From assembly GCF_000310205.1 (NCBI RefSeq), contig NZ_AMXE01000030.1, positions 1 through 38,870 on the forward strand: a stretch of DNA of 38,870 nt, read 5' to 3'. Below, one piece after another: positions 1 through 8,691 of the stretch (positions are counted from its first letter, which is position 1; the number at the start of each line of letters is the position of its first letter). A program made the translations under genes and the position numbers. This stretch comes from Thauera linaloolentis 47Lol = DSM 12138. GTDB lineage: Bacteria; Pseudomonadota; Gammaproteobacteria; Burkholderiales; Rhodocyclaceae. Under the pieces are notes generated by a model that worked only from the letters and a program-made list of their open reading frames with translations, had not been told where the DNA came from and did not search any database.

Positions 1-437
1 TGGCCGGCGCGGGCGCGCGTGCTGCGACCTCGGCGGCCGGTAGCGCACGGTCGGCGTTCCAGGCCGGTTCCGCCTTTGCGGGCGGCGGGGCCAAGGGGGC
101 GGCGGCGGGCCTGGGCAATGTCGCCAAGACTGGGGCACAGGCCGCAGGCCGTCGCGCCGCGTCTGGCGCTTCCGCTGCCGGGCAGAAGGTGGCCGATTCC
201 TTCCGCGCCGGCTGGAACGGCACAGGCGCTGGCGCTGCTGGTGCAGGCCAGGCCGCTGCTGGCGAAACAGCAGAAGGTGCCGCCGGCTCGCCCAAGCAGG
301 AACAACCCGCCTGGGCCAAGCGGATGCACCGCCGCCAGCAAATCACCCATGCCGCGACCACCGCCGCCCACACGCTTCGCGGTGGCGACGGTGGCGGCTC
401 CGGGCAAGGCCCGAGCCTGCGGGATTCCGATACCTAA
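1..437 (+). CDS. trbL: TrbL, conjugal transfer membrane protein, C-terminal part (5' truncated by window)
   Basis: The frame is open from base 3 to the TAA at 435-437, leaving about 144 C-terminal residues. The visible part is a low-complexity Ala/Gly-rich tail with many AAG/GAG-type steps, followed by a basic segment (KRMHRRQQ) and a Gly-rich end. This matches the cytoplasmic or periplasmic tail of TrbL/VirB6-type proteins, whose polytopic membrane core would lie upstream of the window. VirB6-family proteins are inner-membrane components of the type IV secretion channel. Identification rests mainly on position immediately before trbF, since the tail alone is poorly diagnostic. trbF starts 18 nt downstream behind a good AAGGAG site (443-448). 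Confidence 0.7.
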   Translation, partial: AGAGARAATSAAGSARSAFQAGSAFAGGGAKGAAAGLGNVAKTGAQAAGRRAASGASAAGQKVADSFRAGWNGTGAGAAGAGQAAAGETAEGAAGSPKQEQPAWAKRMHRRQQITHAATTAAHTLRGGDGGGSGQGPSLRDSDT

Positions 438-455
438 CCTTCAAGGAGAACACCC

Positions 456-1160
456 ATGCGATTCAAACGCCCGCAGGTGCGCTATGCCGATACGCCGCAG
501 CCTGCCACCCCGTACCAATCTGCCGCGCAGGTGTGGGACGACCGCATCGGCTCGGCCCGCGTGCAAGCTAAGAACTGGCGGCTGATGGCCTTCGGCTGCC
601 TCACGCTTGCGCTATTGATGGCCGGCGGCCTGGTGTGGCGTTCGGCGCAGTCCATCGTGACGCCCTATGTCATCGAAGTGAATGAGGCTGGCCAAGTGCG
701 CGCCGTGGGCGAAGCCGCCACGCCGTACCGGCCAGGCGATGCGCAGATCGCGCACCACCTGGCGCGCTTCGTGACGATGGTGCGCTCGCTGTCCGTCGAT
801 CCCATCGTCGTGCGGCAGAACTGGCTCGACGCCTACGACTACACCACCGACAAGGGCGCGGCCGCGCTCAACGACTACGCGCGGGTGAACGATCCCTTCG
901 CGCGCATCGGCAAGGAGTCGGTGACGGTGCAGATCACCAGCGTCGTCCGCGCCAGCGATACGTCGTTCAACGTGCGCTGGACGGAACGCCGCTACGTCAA
1001 TGGCGCGGCCGCCGGGCTGGAGCGGTGGACGGCCGTGGTGTCCATCGTCCTGCAAACCCCGCGCACCGAAGAACGCCTGCGCCGCAATCCCCTGGGCATC
1101 TACGTCAATGGCTTGGCGTGGAGCCGCGAACTGGATTCTTCCGAAGGAGCCAAGCCATGA
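456..1160 (+). CDS. trbF: TrbF, VirB8-like conjugal transfer protein
   Basis: A 234-residue bitopic inner-membrane protein. The cytoplasmic N-terminus (about 40 residues, with the conserved stretch NPYQ-like 'TPYQSAAQVWDDRIGSA') is followed by one transmembrane helix at roughly residues 43-63. The rest is a periplasmic VirB8 fold (residues 70-225) containing 'PYVIEVNEAGQ' and 'NPLGIYVNGLAWSRE', typical of TrbF. VirB8 homologues link the inner-membrane platform of the mating-pair channel to the core complex. The start is set by the AAGGAG ribosome site 7 nt upstream. The TGA stop overlaps the trbG ATG (ATGA), implying translational coupling. Length is normal for Tn4371-type TrbF. Confidence 0.92.
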   Translation: MRFKRPQVRYADTPQPATPYQSAAQVWDDRIGSARVQAKNWRLMAFGCLTLALLMAGGLVWRSAQSIVTPYVIEVNEAGQVRAVGEAATPYRPGDAQIAHHLARFVTMVRSLSVDPIVVRQNWLDAYDYTTDKGAAALNDYARVNDPFARIGKESVTVQITSVVRASDTSFNVRWTERRYVNGAAAGLERWTAVVSIVLQTPRTEERLRRNPLGIYVNGLAWSRELDSSEGAKP

Positions 1161-2158
1161 ACCTGCCTTTCCGCTTTTACGCTTTCGTGCTGACGCTTGC
1201 AGCCCTGTCAGGCTGCGCCACGCAGGGCAAGCCGCCGCCGACCATCTCACTCGATGAGCCGGTGCAGGCGCAGCCGCTGCCCGAACCGCCCAAGCCCATC
1301 GAGGTTGTGGCGGTGCCCGAACCGCTGGCGCTGCCCGCACAGTTGAAGCCGCTGCCCGAAGTGGACGCGGCCCCGGCCGCGCCGGAGCCGGCCGACGAGA
1401 AGGTGCGCGTTTCGCGTGCGAACGCCGAGGCGCGCATCGCGCCGACCCGCGAGGGTTACGTCAACGCGATTCAAGTGTGGCCCTTCACCGATGGCGCGCT
1501 CTACCAAGTCTATGCCGCACCGGGGCGCGTGACCGTGGTTTCCTTGCAGCCCGGCGAGGAACTGGTGACGGTCGCCGCTGGCGATACCGTGCGCTGGATT
1601 GTCGGCGACACGTCCAGCGGCAGCGGCGACGCGCTGCGTGTCAATGTGCTGGTGAAACCCATCCGCTCGGGCCTGAAAACCAATCTGGTCATCACCACCA
1701 GCCGCCGAACGTACTTGCTGGAGCTGACTTCGACCGAGAAGGCATGGATGGCGTCAGTGTCCTGGGACTACCCGAAAGATCGGATGCTGGCCTTGCAGCG
1801 CCAGGCGCAGGCGGCCAGCGCCGCCGCGCCGGTCGATACCGGGCTGTCGCTGGAGAAGATCCGCTTCCGCTACGCGGTCAGCGGCAGCAATCCGCCGTGG
1901 AAACCGCTGCGCGCCTTCGACGATGGCGAGAAGGTCTATATCCAGTTTCCGCCAGGCATCGCGCAAGGCGAGCTGCCGCCGTTGTTCGTGATCGGTGCGC
2001 AGGGCGACGGGCAACTGGTGAATTACCGCTTCCGCTCGCCGTACTACATCGTGGATCGACTGTTCGGCGCGGCCGAACTGCGCCTGGGCGGCGATGGCGG
2101 TGACGTGGTGCGGATCGAACGCACCGATGGCGTCATATCAAGGAGTGGGAGGAACTGA
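1157..2158 (+). CDS. trbG: TrbG, VirB9-like outer-membrane-associated transfer lipoprotein
   Basis: I chose the ATG at 1157 because it overlaps the trbF stop and opens directly into a lipoprotein signal (FYAFVLTLAALSGC, lipobox LSGC, residues 5-20). Longer upstream openings run antisense-like through trbF. The mature protein (333 residues in all) has a Pro-rich linker (residues 25-85) and a VirB9/CagX-type domain from about residue 95 to the end, with 'VYAAPGRVTVVSLQPGEE' early in it. TrbG forms the outer ring of the conjugative core complex together with TrbI and TrbF. The spacing to trbI is 2 nt, with a GGAGGA site at 2149-2154, so the genes are translated as a block. Confidence 0.92.
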   Translation: MNLPFRFYAFVLTLAALSGCATQGKPPPTISLDEPVQAQPLPEPPKPIEVVAVPEPLALPAQLKPLPEVDAAPAAPEPADEKVRVSRANAEARIAPTREGYVNAIQVWPFTDGALYQVYAAPGRVTVVSLQPGEELVTVAAGDTVRWIVGDTSSGSGDALRVNVLVKPIRSGLKTNLVITTSRRTYLLELTSTEKAWMASVSWDYPKDRMLALQRQAQAASAAAPVDTGLSLEKIRFRYAVSGSNPPWKPLRAFDDGEKVYIQFPPGIAQGELPPLFVIGAQGDGQLVNYRFRSPYYIVDRLFGAAELRLGGDGGDVVRIERTDGVISRSGRN

Positions 2159-2160
2159 CC

Positions 2161-3432
2161 ATGAGCCAGGACGACACTCCCGACCTCGTCGCGCCGCAGC
2201 CGGCGGACAAGATTGCGCCCGAGGCGGTGGCGCTGCGCGCGCAGCCGCGCCCGGTCACGCGCCTGAACCGGCGCACGTTGGCTATCCTCGCCGGCGGCCT
2301 GTCGGTCGCCGTGCTCGGCGCGCTGATGTGGTCGTTGCAACCGCAGCGGCGCGGTGCGGGCGAACAGTCCGAGCTTTACAACGTCGATCGCGTGTCGAAG
2401 TCCGAAGGGCTGGATGCGCTGCCGGCGGATTACTCCAAGCTGCCGCCCGCGGTTCCCGAACTGGGGCCGCCGCTGCCGGGCGACCTTGGCCCGGCCATCG
2501 TCAAGTCGCAGCAGCCGGTGACGGCCGCCTACGCGGCCCCCGGCTATGACCCGAACGACGCACTGCGCAAGGAAGCCGAAGCGGCCGCGGCCTCGTCCGT
2601 GTTCTTCCGTTCGGGTGCGCAGGCGGCCGCGCCGGTGGCGCAATCGCAGGTGGCTGCTGCGCCGGGCTTCGCCGCCAATGCGGCATTCGACCCGATGGCC
2701 GCCGGGCCGGCCTCGACGGCGGCCCAGCCGGCCGACCCGACCGCCGTGCAGAACCGGCAAGACCAGAAAGAGGCGTTCCTGAGAGCAGGCTCTACGGAAA
2801 CCCGCAATTCCGGCAATCTGACCCTGCCGGCTTCGCCGTATCAGGTCATGGCCGGAACCGTGCTCGCTGGGGCGCTGGTGACGGGCATCAAGTCGGACTT
2901 GCCGGGCGACGTGATCGCCACGGTGACGGAGCCGGTCTATGACACCGCTACCGGCGATTTCCTGCTGATCCCGCAGGGTTCGCGCATCCTGGGCAAATAC
3001 AACAGCCAGGTGAGCTATGGGCAGAGCCGTGTGCAGGTGGTGTGGAACCGGATCGTCCTGCCGGACACGTCATCGCTCACGCTCGACAACCTGGCCGGCA
3101 CCGACCCGGCCGGCTATGCCGGTCTGGAAGACGATGTGGACTGGCATTGGGATCGTGTCTTTGCCGGCGCGGCATTGACGACGCTGCTGGACATCGGCGC
3201 CGAACTGGCCGCCCCGGAGAACCGCCAGGACGGTGATCGCGTCATCATCGCCGGGCGCGACAGCGCACAGGACAGCATCAACCAGGTCGGGCAGGAGATG
3301 ACCCGCCGAAATCTCAACGTCCAACCGACGCTGACCAGCCGGCCCGGCTTGCCGGTGCGGATCATTGTCAATCGTGATCTGGTGCTGCGGCCCTACCAGC
3401 CGCTGTTCTTCAACAGGGGGACTTCACGATGA
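2161..3432 (+). CDS. trbI: TrbI, VirB10-like conjugal transfer protein
   Basis: A 423-residue protein with a short cytoplasmic N-terminus, one transmembrane helix near residues 38-58 (TLAILAGGLSVAVLGALMW), a long Ala/Pro-rich periplasmic linker (to about 200) and a C-terminal VirB10/TrbI beta-barrel domain. That domain carries 'SPYQVMAGTVLAGALVTGI' near residue 222, 'LIPQGSRILGKYNSQV' and the terminal 'GLPVRIIVNRDLVLRPY'. VirB10 proteins span both membranes and gate the conjugation channel using energy signals from the inner-membrane ATPases. The gene is intact and coupled on both sides: 2 nt after trbG, ATGA overlap with the next gene. All expected landmarks are present, so it is probably functional. 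Confidence 0.94.
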   Translation: MSQDDTPDLVAPQPADKIAPEAVALRAQPRPVTRLNRRTLAILAGGLSVAVLGALMWSLQPQRRGAGEQSELYNVDRVSKSEGLDALPADYSKLPPAVPELGPPLPGDLGPAIVKSQQPVTAAYAAPGYDPNDALRKEAEAAAASSVFFRSGAQAAAPVAQSQVAAAPGFAANAAFDPMAAGPASTAAQPADPTAVQNRQDQKEAFLRAGSTETRNSGNLTLPASPYQVMAGTVLAGALVTGIKSDLPGDVIATVTEPVYDTATGDFLLIPQGSRILGKYNSQVSYGQSRVQVVWNRIVLPDTSSLTLDNLAGTDPAGYAGLEDDVDWHWDRVFAGAALTTLLDIGAELAAPENRQDGDRVIIAGRDSAQDSINQVGQEMTRRNLNVQPTLTSRPGLPVRIIVNRDLVLRPYQPLFFNRGTSR

Positions 3433-3674
3433 GCACGACGCGCAAGCTGCGGCTCGGGCCGCTGCCCAAGACCGAAAGCGTCAAGGTCACGTTCTCATGC
3501 CCGGCCGGCCTGAAAGCCGACTTGGAACGCTATGCCGCGCTGCACGCGCAGGCGTATGGCGAGGCCGTTGATGCGGCAACGCTGATCCCGCATATGCTCG
3601 ACGCCTTTATGGCCGGGGATCGGGGATTCAGGAAGGGCGGTGCGGGCAAAGCTGCGCCGCCCAAGCCAAGCTGA
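3429..3674 (+). CDS. DUF2274 small protein at the end of the trb operon
   Basis: An 81-residue, basic, soluble protein starting on the ATGA overlap with trbI. It begins 'TRKLRLGPLPKTESVKV' and continues with 'CPAGLKADLERYAALHAQ', the pattern I recognise as DUF2274. This family is known almost only as the gene after trbI in ICEs and conjugative plasmids. The sequence resembles a ribbon-helix-helix DNA-binding or small adaptor fold (a beta strand, then an amphipathic helix with LERYAALHAQ), but no function is established and I do not assign one. The C-terminus is a basic, Gly/Lys/Pro-rich tail. Being last in the operon and conserved with trb suggests an accessory role in transfer. Confidence 0.8.
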   Translation: MSTTRKLRLGPLPKTESVKVTFSCPAGLKADLERYAALHAQAYGEAVDAATLIPHMLDAFMAGDRGFRKGGAGKAAPPKPS

Positions 3675-3705
3675 CGAGACGGGCTTCCGTTGGCGGCCAT
3701 CCCTC

Positions 3706-3732
3706 GAACGCGCAGCCCGAAGCTGCGCGTTC
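3706..3732 (+). terminator. Stem-loop at the end of the trb operon
   Basis: A perfect 10-bp stem (GAACGCGCAG / CTGCGCGTTC) with a 7-nt loop lies 31 nt after the DUF2274 stop. It is followed by TTGGTTCT and then a run of nine G, not a clean U-tract. It is probably the transcript end or mRNA-stabilising hairpin of the trb operon; termination strength is uncertain. Confidence 0.5.
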
Positions 3733-3993
3733 TTGGTTCTGGGGGGGGGCTGCGGCCGACTAGGCTATGATGACGGCACAAGCCCGCTACCTCTCGGCAA
3801 TCCAGCACGACTAAGTGCGATCCGGCTTTCTCTCCCGACGCTCTTATGTGGCACCTAGCCCACAACGCCGCAGCCCCGCAACACGGCCTCGAAAAGAGCT
3901 AACCTACTGTCCCACATACGGTTTCAAGCCTTCCGTGATTTTCACGAAAGACTTGACACGAGAACTTTTTTGGTGCCCCCTGCCGGGCGCACC
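3733..3993. other. Gene-free ICE/chromosome junction zone
   Basis: No credible coding frame is visible between the trb hairpin and the amtB terminator. The stretch holds a nine-G homopolymer (3741-3749), a small imperfect inverted repeat around 3931-3949 (CGTGA-TTT-TCACG core) and a larger inverted repeat (TTTTTTGGTGC / GCACCAAAAAA, 3966-3976 and 3989-3999). The ICE right end should fall here, but I see no obvious attachment core. The 8-mer TTTTTCAT used by Tn4371-type elements is absent; the nearest look-alike is ATTTTCAC at 3938-3945. Confidence 0.55.
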
Positions 3994-4021
3994 AAAAAAA
4001 CGGCGCCCTCGCAGGGCGCCG
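3994..4021 (-). terminator. Intrinsic terminator of the torF-glnK-amtB operon
   Basis: Read on the minus strand, a 9-bp GC stem (CGGCGCCCT / AGGGCGCCG with a 3-nt loop, 4001-4021) is followed by seven U (3994-4000), about 50 nt after the amtB stop. This is a textbook Rho-independent terminator. A second hairpin (3966-3999) follows immediately and shares the A/T run. Confidence 0.88.
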
Positions 4022-4073
4022 CTGGAATCCGAAGCCGGGGAAGGACCGGCTTCGCGGGTGACGACGGTGGGTG

Positions 4074-5375
4074 TTACATGCGGTAGGCCGATTCACCGTG
4101 GGCGCTGATGTCGAGGCCTTCGCGCTCTTCCTCTTCCGACACGCGCAGGCCGACCAGCACGTCGATGAGTTTGTAGGCGACCAGTGAGACGACGCCGCTC
4201 CAGATGATGGTGATGATCACGCCGTAGGTCTGGATCCACACCTGGGAGGCGATGGAGAAGTCTTCGCCGCCGGTGCCGCCCAGGCTCGGTGCCGCGAGCA
4301 CCCCGGTGAGGATGGCGCCGATGATGCCGCCGATGCCATGCACGCCGAACACGTCGAAGGCGTCATCCACGCGCAGCAGGCGCTTCAGGCCGCCCACGCC
4401 CCACAGGCAGGCGAGGCCGGCGATGAGGCCGAGGACGATGGAGCCCATCGGGCCGATGAAGCCGGCGGCCGGCGTCACGGCGACCAGGCCCGCGACCGCG
4501 CCCGAGGCGGCGCCCAGCATCGAGGGCTTGCCCTTGAGCAGCGCTTCGCCGCTGATCCACGATACGGTTGCCGCGCCGGTGGCGAGGATGGTGTTGATGA
4601 AGGCGAGGCCGGCGATACCGTTGGCGGCGCCCGCCGAGCCGGCGTTGAAGCCGAACCAGCCCACCCACAGCAGCGAGGCGCCGACCATGGTCAGGGTCAG
4701 GCTGTGCGGCGCCATCGATTCGCGGCCGAAGCCGATGCGCTTGCCCACCATGTAGGCGCCCACCAGGCCGGCCACGGCGGCGTTGATGTGCACCACGGTG
4801 CCGCCGGCGAAGTCGAGCGCGCCGTCCTGGGCGAGCAGGCCGCCGCCCCACACCATGTGGGCCACCGGGACGTAGCTGAAGGTGAACCACAGCACGCTGA
4901 AGATCATCACCGCGGAGAACTTGATGCGCTCGGCGAAGGCGCCGACGATCAGCGCGCAGGTGATGGCAGCGAAGGTGGACTGGAAGGCGACGAACACGTA
5001 TTCTGGAATGGTGCTCAGCGCGGCGGACATGGTGTCGGGCGTGATGCCGTTCAGGAACAGCTTGCTGAAGTCGCCGTAGAAGGTGCCTTCGCCGCCGAAG
5101 GCGAGGCTGTAGCCGTAGATCGCCCACAGGATGGTGATCACCGAGAAGATCACGAACACCTGCATCAGCACCGACAGCATGTTCTTGGCGCGGCCCAGGC
5201 CGCCGTAGAACAGCGCCAGGCCGGGGATGATCATCAGGATGACGAGCATCGTCGAGGTCAGCATCCAGGCCGTGTCGCCGGCGCTGAGCGCCGAGGCCGC
5301 GTCAGCGGCGGCGTCCTGGGCGAAGGCGCTGCCGGCGGCGAGGACGGCCGGCAGAAGTGCGAATAGCTTTTTCAT
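4074..5375 (-). CDS. amtB: Ammonium transporter AmtB
   Basis: A 433-residue Amt/Rh-family ammonium channel. A cleavable signal peptide (MKKLFALLPAVLAAGSAFA) is followed by 11 predicted membrane segments. Both pore histidines are visible, in 'GGTVVHINAAVAGLVG' and in 'DVFGVHGIGGIIGAIL', the latter being the family signature DxFGVHGxGG. The phenylalanine-containing 'VGAFAERIKFSAV' segment is also typical. The C-terminal cytoplasmic tail ends 'EEREGLDISAHGESAY', the element contacted by GlnK. Under nitrogen limitation the trimer imports ammonium; on ammonium shock GlnK plugs the pore. The start codon lies 14 nt after the glnK stop and its AAGGGAG ribosome site overlaps that stop, so the two are translationally linked. 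It shares the sigma-54/NtrC promoter at 6526. Confidence 0.96.
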   Translation of the reverse strand: MKKLFALLPAVLAAGSAFAQDAAADAASALSAGDTAWMLTSTMLVILMIIPGLALFYGGLGRAKNMLSVLMQVFVIFSVITILWAIYGYSLAFGGEGTFYGDFSKLFLNGITPDTMSAALSTIPEYVFVAFQSTFAAITCALIVGAFAERIKFSAVMIFSVLWFTFSYVPVAHMVWGGGLLAQDGALDFAGGTVVHINAAVAGLVGAYMVGKRIGFGRESMAPHSLTLTMVGASLLWVGWFGFNAGSAGAANGIAGLAFINTILATGAATVSWISGEALLKGKPSMLGAASGAVAGLVAVTPAAGFIGPMGSIVLGLIAGLACLWGVGGLKRLLRVDDAFDVFGVHGIGGIIGAILTGVLAAPSLGGTGGEDFSIASQVWIQTYGVIITIIWSGVVSLVAYKLIDVLVGLRVSEEEEREGLDISAHGESAYRM

Positions 5376-5389
5376 TTGCGTGTGCTCCC

Positions 5390-6480
<1,091 letters not shown>

Positions 6481-6525
6481 GGTTGTTCTCCTGACAGGGA
6501 TGAGGGTTTCCGACGAGCAAGCATT

Positions 6526-6541
6526 AGCAGGCCCCGTGCCA
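6526..6541 (-). promoter_or_regulatory. Sigma-54 (RpoN) promoter of torF-glnK-amtB
   Basis: The minus strand reads TGGCACG-GGGC-CTGCT. This is the exact -24 element, GG-N10-GC spacing and a 4-of-5 match at the -12 element (CTGCT for TTGCW). The predicted transcription start falls near 6515, giving a 35-nt leader before the torF ATG at 6480. Position and function (a nitrogen-assimilation operon) agree. Confidence 0.85.
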
Positions 6542-6648
6542 GTGCCGAGAATGTCAGCGGCCATGCGTGTTTCAGGCTTGTGACAGGCGTGTCCGGCGGC
6601 GTTTTTGCTGCGCTGCGCAATACAATGGCGCACGAAACTGGGTCGCGG

Positions 6649-6665
6649 CGCACCAGGCTGGTGCA
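6649..6665 (-). promoter_or_regulatory. NtrC enhancer-binding site
   Basis: The minus strand reads TGCACCAGCCTGGTGCG, matching the NtrC consensus TGCACC-N4-TGGTGCA at all but the last base; the inner GCACCA/TGGTGC halves are perfect. It lies about 110-125 nt upstream of the -24 element, a usual enhancer distance. A weaker, wider inverted repeat (TGCGC-N9-GCGCA, 6614-6632) sits between it and the promoter and could be a second, low-affinity contact. Confidence 0.8.
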
Positions 6666-6756
6666 TCCAGGAGAGGGCGGCGCATCGGCCGATGCCAGAG
6701 GGCTCCGGCGAGCGTGCTAGACTTTCGCCATTCGCAACCGGCCATCGTTTACACCC

Positions 6757-7014
6757 ATGTCTACTCCGCGCTTTCTCGACGAAATCGGCGCCAAGCTCTC
6801 CGAACTGGCAGCCAACAGCCCCGCCCGCGATATCGAAAAGAACGTCAAGGCCATGCTCGGCAGCGCCTTCGGCAAACTCGACCTGGTCACGCGCGAGGAA
6901 TTCGAAGTCCAGCGCGAAGTCCTGGCGCATGCCCGGCAGAAGCTCGCCGAACTCGAAGCCCGCGTCGCCGAACTGGAACGCGCACGCGCCGGCGAGGGCG
7001 ACAAGCCGGCCTGA
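6757..7014 (+). CDS. ubiK: Ubiquinone biosynthesis accessory factor UbiK (YqiC/BMFP family)
   Basis: An 85-residue protein with the layout of the BMFP family. An amphipathic N-terminal helix (FLDEIGAKLSELAANSPA, residues 6-23) leads to the core 'DIEKNVKAMLGSAFGKLDLVTREEFEVQ'. A C-terminal coiled coil follows (residues 50-78, LAHARQKLAELEARVAELER) with a short polar tail. In enterobacteria UbiK binds UbiJ and supports the aerobic ubiquinone complex; the family also shows membrane-fusogenic activity in vitro. The gene is monocistronic. It is divergent from torF, so the 276-nt gap holds both control regions, and it is followed by its own terminator. No strong ribosome site precedes the ATG, so the start relies on family length. 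Confidence 0.88.
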   Translation: MSTPRFLDEIGAKLSELAANSPARDIEKNVKAMLGSAFGKLDLVTREEFEVQREVLAHARQKLAELEARVAELERARAGEGDKPA

Positions 7015-7023
7015 GCTTCGCAC

Positions 7024-7062
7024 CCGGGCATCATCCACGGAATGATGCCCGGTTAGTCTTTT
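7024..7062 (+). terminator. Intrinsic terminator after ubiK
   Basis: A perfect 11-bp stem (CCGGGCATCAT / ATGATGCCCGG, 7024-7034 and 7042-7052, 7-nt loop) is followed by TTAGTCTTTT. It lies 10 nt after the ubiK stop and ends before the comM leader. Confidence 0.85.
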
Positions 7063-7114
7063 GTCATCGACGCGTTCCCGCTAGACTGGCGATCCGCCCA
7101 GTCCGGAGAACTGC

Positions 7115-8614
7115 ATGTCCCTAGCGCTCGTGCGCAGCCGCGCGCTCGACGGCCTCGATGCGCCCGAGGTCACGGTCGAGGTGCATCTTGCCAACGGCCT
7201 TCCCGCCTTCAGCCTTGTCGGCCTGCCTGATACCGAGGTGCGCGAGGCGCGCGACCGTGTGCGTGCCGCGCTGCAGACCTCGCAGTTCGAGTTCCCGCAG
7301 CGGCGCATTACCGTCAACCTCGCCCCGGCAGATTTGCCGAAGGAAGGCGGGCGCTTCGATCTGGCGATCGCGGTCGGCATCCTCGTCGCGTCGGGCCAGA
7401 TCGCCGGCAAGCTGCTCGACGGCCTGGAGTTCTGCGGCGAACTGTCGCTGAATGGCGAATTGCGCGCGGTGCGTGGCGTGCTGGCCGTGGCGCTGGCCGC
7501 CGGGCGCGCAGGACGTGCCCTGGTGGTCGCGCCGGACAATGCGCCCGAGGCAGCGCTGGCGCGCGGGACGACGGTGCTGCCGGCGGCCAGCCTGTGCGTG
7601 GTGGCGGCCCATCTCAACGGCCACACCGCCCTTGTGCCGCAGCCCGCCGGCGTCCTGTCGGCAGGCCTTGCCAGCGGGCCGGATCTGGCCGAGGTGCGCG
7701 GGCAATTGCAGGCGCGCCGCGCGCTGGAGGTGGCGGCGGCCGGTGCGCATTCGCTGCTGCTGTTCGGGCCGCCCGGCACGGGCAAGTCGATGCTGGCGCA
7801 GCGCCTGCCCGGCCTGCTGCCGCCGATGTCCGAGGCGGAGGCCCTGGAGACGGCGGCGGTGTGTTCGCTGGAAGGGCGCTTCGATGCCGCGCGCTGGGCG
7901 CAAAGGCCGTTCAGGGGGCCGCATCATTCGGCATCGGCCGCGGCGTTGGTGGGCGGCGGCGCGACGCCGCGGCCGGGCGAGATATCGCTGGCCCACAATG
8001 GCGTGCTGTTCCTGGACGAGCTTCCCGAATTCGACCGGCGCGTGCTCGAATCCCTGCGTGAACCGTTGGAAACCGGCAGCGTCAGCGTGTCGCGGGCGCG
8101 GCGCAGGGCGGAGTTCCCCGCGCGTTTTCAACTGGTGGCGGCGATGAACCCTTGCCCTTGCGGCTACCTGGGCCATCCGCGCAAGCCTTGCCGGTGCTCG
8201 CCGGAGCAGATTGCGCGCTATCGCGGGCGCTTGTCGGGGCCCTTGCTCGACCGCATCGATCTGGTGGTGGAGGTGCCCGTGCTGGAGCACGACGAGCTCG
8301 TTTCGGCGGCGCCCGCGCCTTCGTCGGCCGAGGTGCGGGCGCGGGTCGAGCAGGCGAGGGCGGTACAGGTGGGGCGCCAGGGCATGGTCAATGCCCGCCT
8401 CGACAGCAGCGGCGTCGAGCGCTTCTGCGTGCCGGATGCGGCAGGGGCCGCGTTGCTGCGGCAGGCGATGAACCAGCTCGATTTGTCGGCGCGTGCCTAC
8501 CACCGCATCCTGCGCGTGGCGCGCACGCTGGCGGACATGGCGGGCGCCGCGCAGCCGGGCACGGCGCAGGTGGCCGAGGCGATCCAGTACCGCCGCGGCC
8601 TCGACGGGCGCTGA
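7115..8614 (+). CDS. comM: YifB/ComM family Mg-chelatase-like AAA+ ATPase
   Basis: A 499-residue protein of normal family length. The N-terminal lon-protease-like domain (residues 1-190, beginning 'LALVRSRALDGLDAPEVTVEV') is followed by an AAA+ core with Walker A GPPGTGKS (Lys224), Walker B 'GVLFLDELPEF' and 'GPHHSASAAALVGGG'. A Cys-rich loop (CPCGYLGHPRKPCRC) precedes the C-terminal Mg-chelatase domain, where 'LSARAYHRILRVARTLADM' is diagnostic. ComM is a hexameric helicase that drives branch migration when transformed DNA is integrated, and is needed for efficient natural transformation in gammaproteobacteria such as Vibrio and Haemophilus. The ATG has a GGAG site 8 nt upstream. The gene stands alone after the ubiK terminator. 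Competence in this organism is not shown by this gene alone. Confidence 0.93.
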   Translation: MSLALVRSRALDGLDAPEVTVEVHLANGLPAFSLVGLPDTEVREARDRVRAALQTSQFEFPQRRITVNLAPADLPKEGGRFDLAIAVGILVASGQIAGKLLDGLEFCGELSLNGELRAVRGVLAVALAAGRAGRALVVAPDNAPEAALARGTTVLPAASLCVVAAHLNGHTALVPQPAGVLSAGLASGPDLAEVRGQLQARRALEVAAAGAHSLLLFGPPGTGKSMLAQRLPGLLPPMSEAEALETAAVCSLEGRFDAARWAQRPFRGPHHSASAAALVGGGATPRPGEISLAHNGVLFLDELPEFDRRVLESLREPLETGSVSVSRARRRAEFPARFQLVAAMNPCPCGYLGHPRKPCRCSPEQIARYRGRLSGPLLDRIDLVVEVPVLEHDELVSAAPAPSSAEVRARVEQARAVQVGRQGMVNARLDSSGVERFCVPDAAGAALLRQAMNQLDLSARAYHRILRVARTLADMAGAAQPGTAQVAEAIQYRRGLDGR

Positions 8615-8691
8615 GCCGGCAGTCCCGGTTGGCCAGGCTCAACTGCCGCCACCGCGCCTCAGCACTGCTCCCACGGCAGGCCGTCGAAACG

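Larger units (their letters stand above)
1..3900 (+). mobile_element. Right-hand part of an integrative conjugative element (trb transfer module), boundary unresolved
   Basis: Five co-directional genes with trb (P-type conjugative type IV secretion) signatures run into the window from the left: trbL end, trbF, trbG, trbI and a DUF2274 gene. Three of the four junctions are ATGA overlaps or gaps under 5 nt, so they form one operon. In the Tn4371 family of ICEs the trb operon with this gene order and a trailing DUF2274 gene lies next to the right attachment site, which fits the switch to chromosomal genes (amtB) just downstream. No integrase, relaxase or direct attachment repeat is inside the window. 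The end coordinate is therefore approximate; the real end lies between the trb hairpin (3732) and the amtB terminator (3994). A plasmid-derived trb fragment is the alternative. Confidence 0.7.

Noticed and set aside
3640-4108. Short open frames in the ICE/chromosome gap
   Set aside because: They lack ribosome sites, overlap hairpins and show no recognisable protein pattern.
5368-5375. TTTTTCAT, identical to the Tn4371-family attachment core
   Set aside because: It is the reverse complement of the amtB start codon and two lysine codons; the intact glnK-amtB junction shows no element has inserted there, so it is coincidental.
6718-7087. TAGACT repeated before ubiK (6718-6723) and comM (7082-7087) as -10 boxes
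   Set aside because: The ubiK copy has no -35, and the comM copy has TTGTCA at a 15-nt spacing that is too short to be convincing.
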